Shown here: piece by piece, positions 5,908 to 6,163 of the stretch
How positions within the stretch are numbered: the stretch's first letter is position 1
Layout: the number at the start of each line of letters is the position of its first letter
Assembly: GCA_014061035.1 (NCBI GenBank)
Contig: JACGMN010000064.1
Coordinates: forward strand, 1-6,163
DNA from: Candidatus Methanophagales archaeon
GTDB lineage: Archaea > Halobacteriota > Syntropharchaeia > Alkanophagales > Methanospirareceae
Length of the DNA stretch: 6,163 nt
Reading direction: 5' to 3'
The notes under the pieces: model-generated
Database searches by the model: none
Told to the model about the DNA's origin: nothing
The model's input: the letters and a program-made list of their open reading frames with translations, nothing else
Program-made: the position numbers and the translations under genes

Positions 5908-5953
5908 AAATGCCTCACATTTAACTTCCGGTTTAGTGCTCTTTTATTTTCGC

Positions 5954-5967
5954 GTAAAATATATAAA
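5954..5967 (+). promoter_or_regulatory. BRE plus TATA box upstream of pth2
   Basis: The sequence gtaaaa (BRE-like) is followed directly by tatataaa. The usual spacing of about 26 bp would place the transcription start near 5985-5990, beyond the ATG at 5971 and close to the ATG at 5983. A weaker box, ttttattt, at 5942-5949 would suit a leaderless start at 5971. Confidence 0.45.
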
Positions 5968-5970
5968 TAA

Positions 5971-6163
5971 ATGTACAGGATAATGCATACGCATACGCGA
6001 CAGAGCGAGTATAAGCAATGTATAGTCATCAGAGCGGATTTGAGGCTTTCGAGGGGTAAAGCAGTAGTGCAGGCTGCTCACGCTTCACTGCTAAGCTACG
6101 ACCGTGCTCCGGTGCGGGATAGAAAGAACTGGAAAGATCAGGGGCAGAAGAAAGTTGCGCTGA
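5971..6163 (+). CDS. pth2: Peptidyl-tRNA hydrolase, Pth2 family (partial, runs off right edge)
   Basis: Pth2 releases tRNA from peptidyl-tRNAs that drop off the ribosome; it is the archaeal and eukaryotic form of the enzyme. The 64 visible residues contain the family N-terminal core YKQCIVIRADLRLSRGK (14-30) and then AVVQAAHASLLSY (31-43). These match the GK-x3-Q-x-AHA pattern with K30, Q34 and H37. WKDQGQKKVAL (54-64) fits the next conserved segment. The C-terminal catalytic part lies beyond the window. The ATG at 5971 is the longest start, and an in-frame ATG at 5983 (MHTHTRQ) fits the strong TATA box better. Neither has a usable Shine-Dalgarno site, consistent with a leaderless message. 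The gene is divergent from valS, sharing a roughly 140-bp intergenic region. Confidence 0.92.
   Translation, partial: MYRIMHTHTRQSEYKQCIVIRADLRLSRGKAVVQAAHASLLSYDRAPVRDRKNWKDQGQKKVAL

Overview
The window comes from an archaeon that carries methyl-coenzyme M reductase (MCR) chemistry, meaning a methanogen or an anaerobic methane/alkane oxidiser. The evidence is an McrC homologue, an archaeal-type valyl-tRNA synthetase, an archaeal/eukaryotic-type peptidyl-tRNA hydrolase (Pth2), TATA-like promoter sequence and weak or absent Shine-Dalgarno sites. The dense simple repeats inside genes recall ANME-1/Syntrophoarchaeales-like genomes. That last placement is only an impression and is not proven here.

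Layout, left to right. Positions 1-109 (minus) hold a 5'-truncated piece of a HepT-like (DUF86/HEPN) RNase toxin. A hairpin plus T-rich tract (minus sense, 114-180) then separates it from a five-helix membrane protein of the MscS-type conserved TM-helix family (217-882, minus). mcrC follows at 984-1583 (minus). Next comes an intergenic stretch holding a palindromic repeat element. A 125-residue four-cysteine protein (1767-2144, minus) overlaps a U32-family protein (2141-3160, minus) by 4 bp. valS (3206-5827, minus) lies 45 bp upstream of the U32 gene. Across a divergent intergenic region, pth2 starts on the plus strand and runs off the right edge.

valS, the U32 gene and the four-cysteine gene look like one minus-strand operon. 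With divergent pth2 they form a mainly translation-related neighbourhood (tRNA charging, peptidyl-tRNA recycling, possible RNA modification). mcrC sits beside it as a stand-alone gene, outside any visible mcrBGA operon, and serves MCR activation.

The most notable non-genic signal is an 82-bp sequence, 79/82 identical, that lies directly in front of both mcrC and valS. It includes TATA-like sequence and 10-bp tandem repeats. The mcrC copy also has the opposite palindromic arm, so it resembles a non-autonomous mobile or REP-like element. The window also shows strong replication-slippage activity. There are three in-frame hexanucleotide arrays inside valS, and three tandem duplications in and around the MscS-like gene. 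One of these is 19 bp long and appears to be balanced by a 1-base loss.
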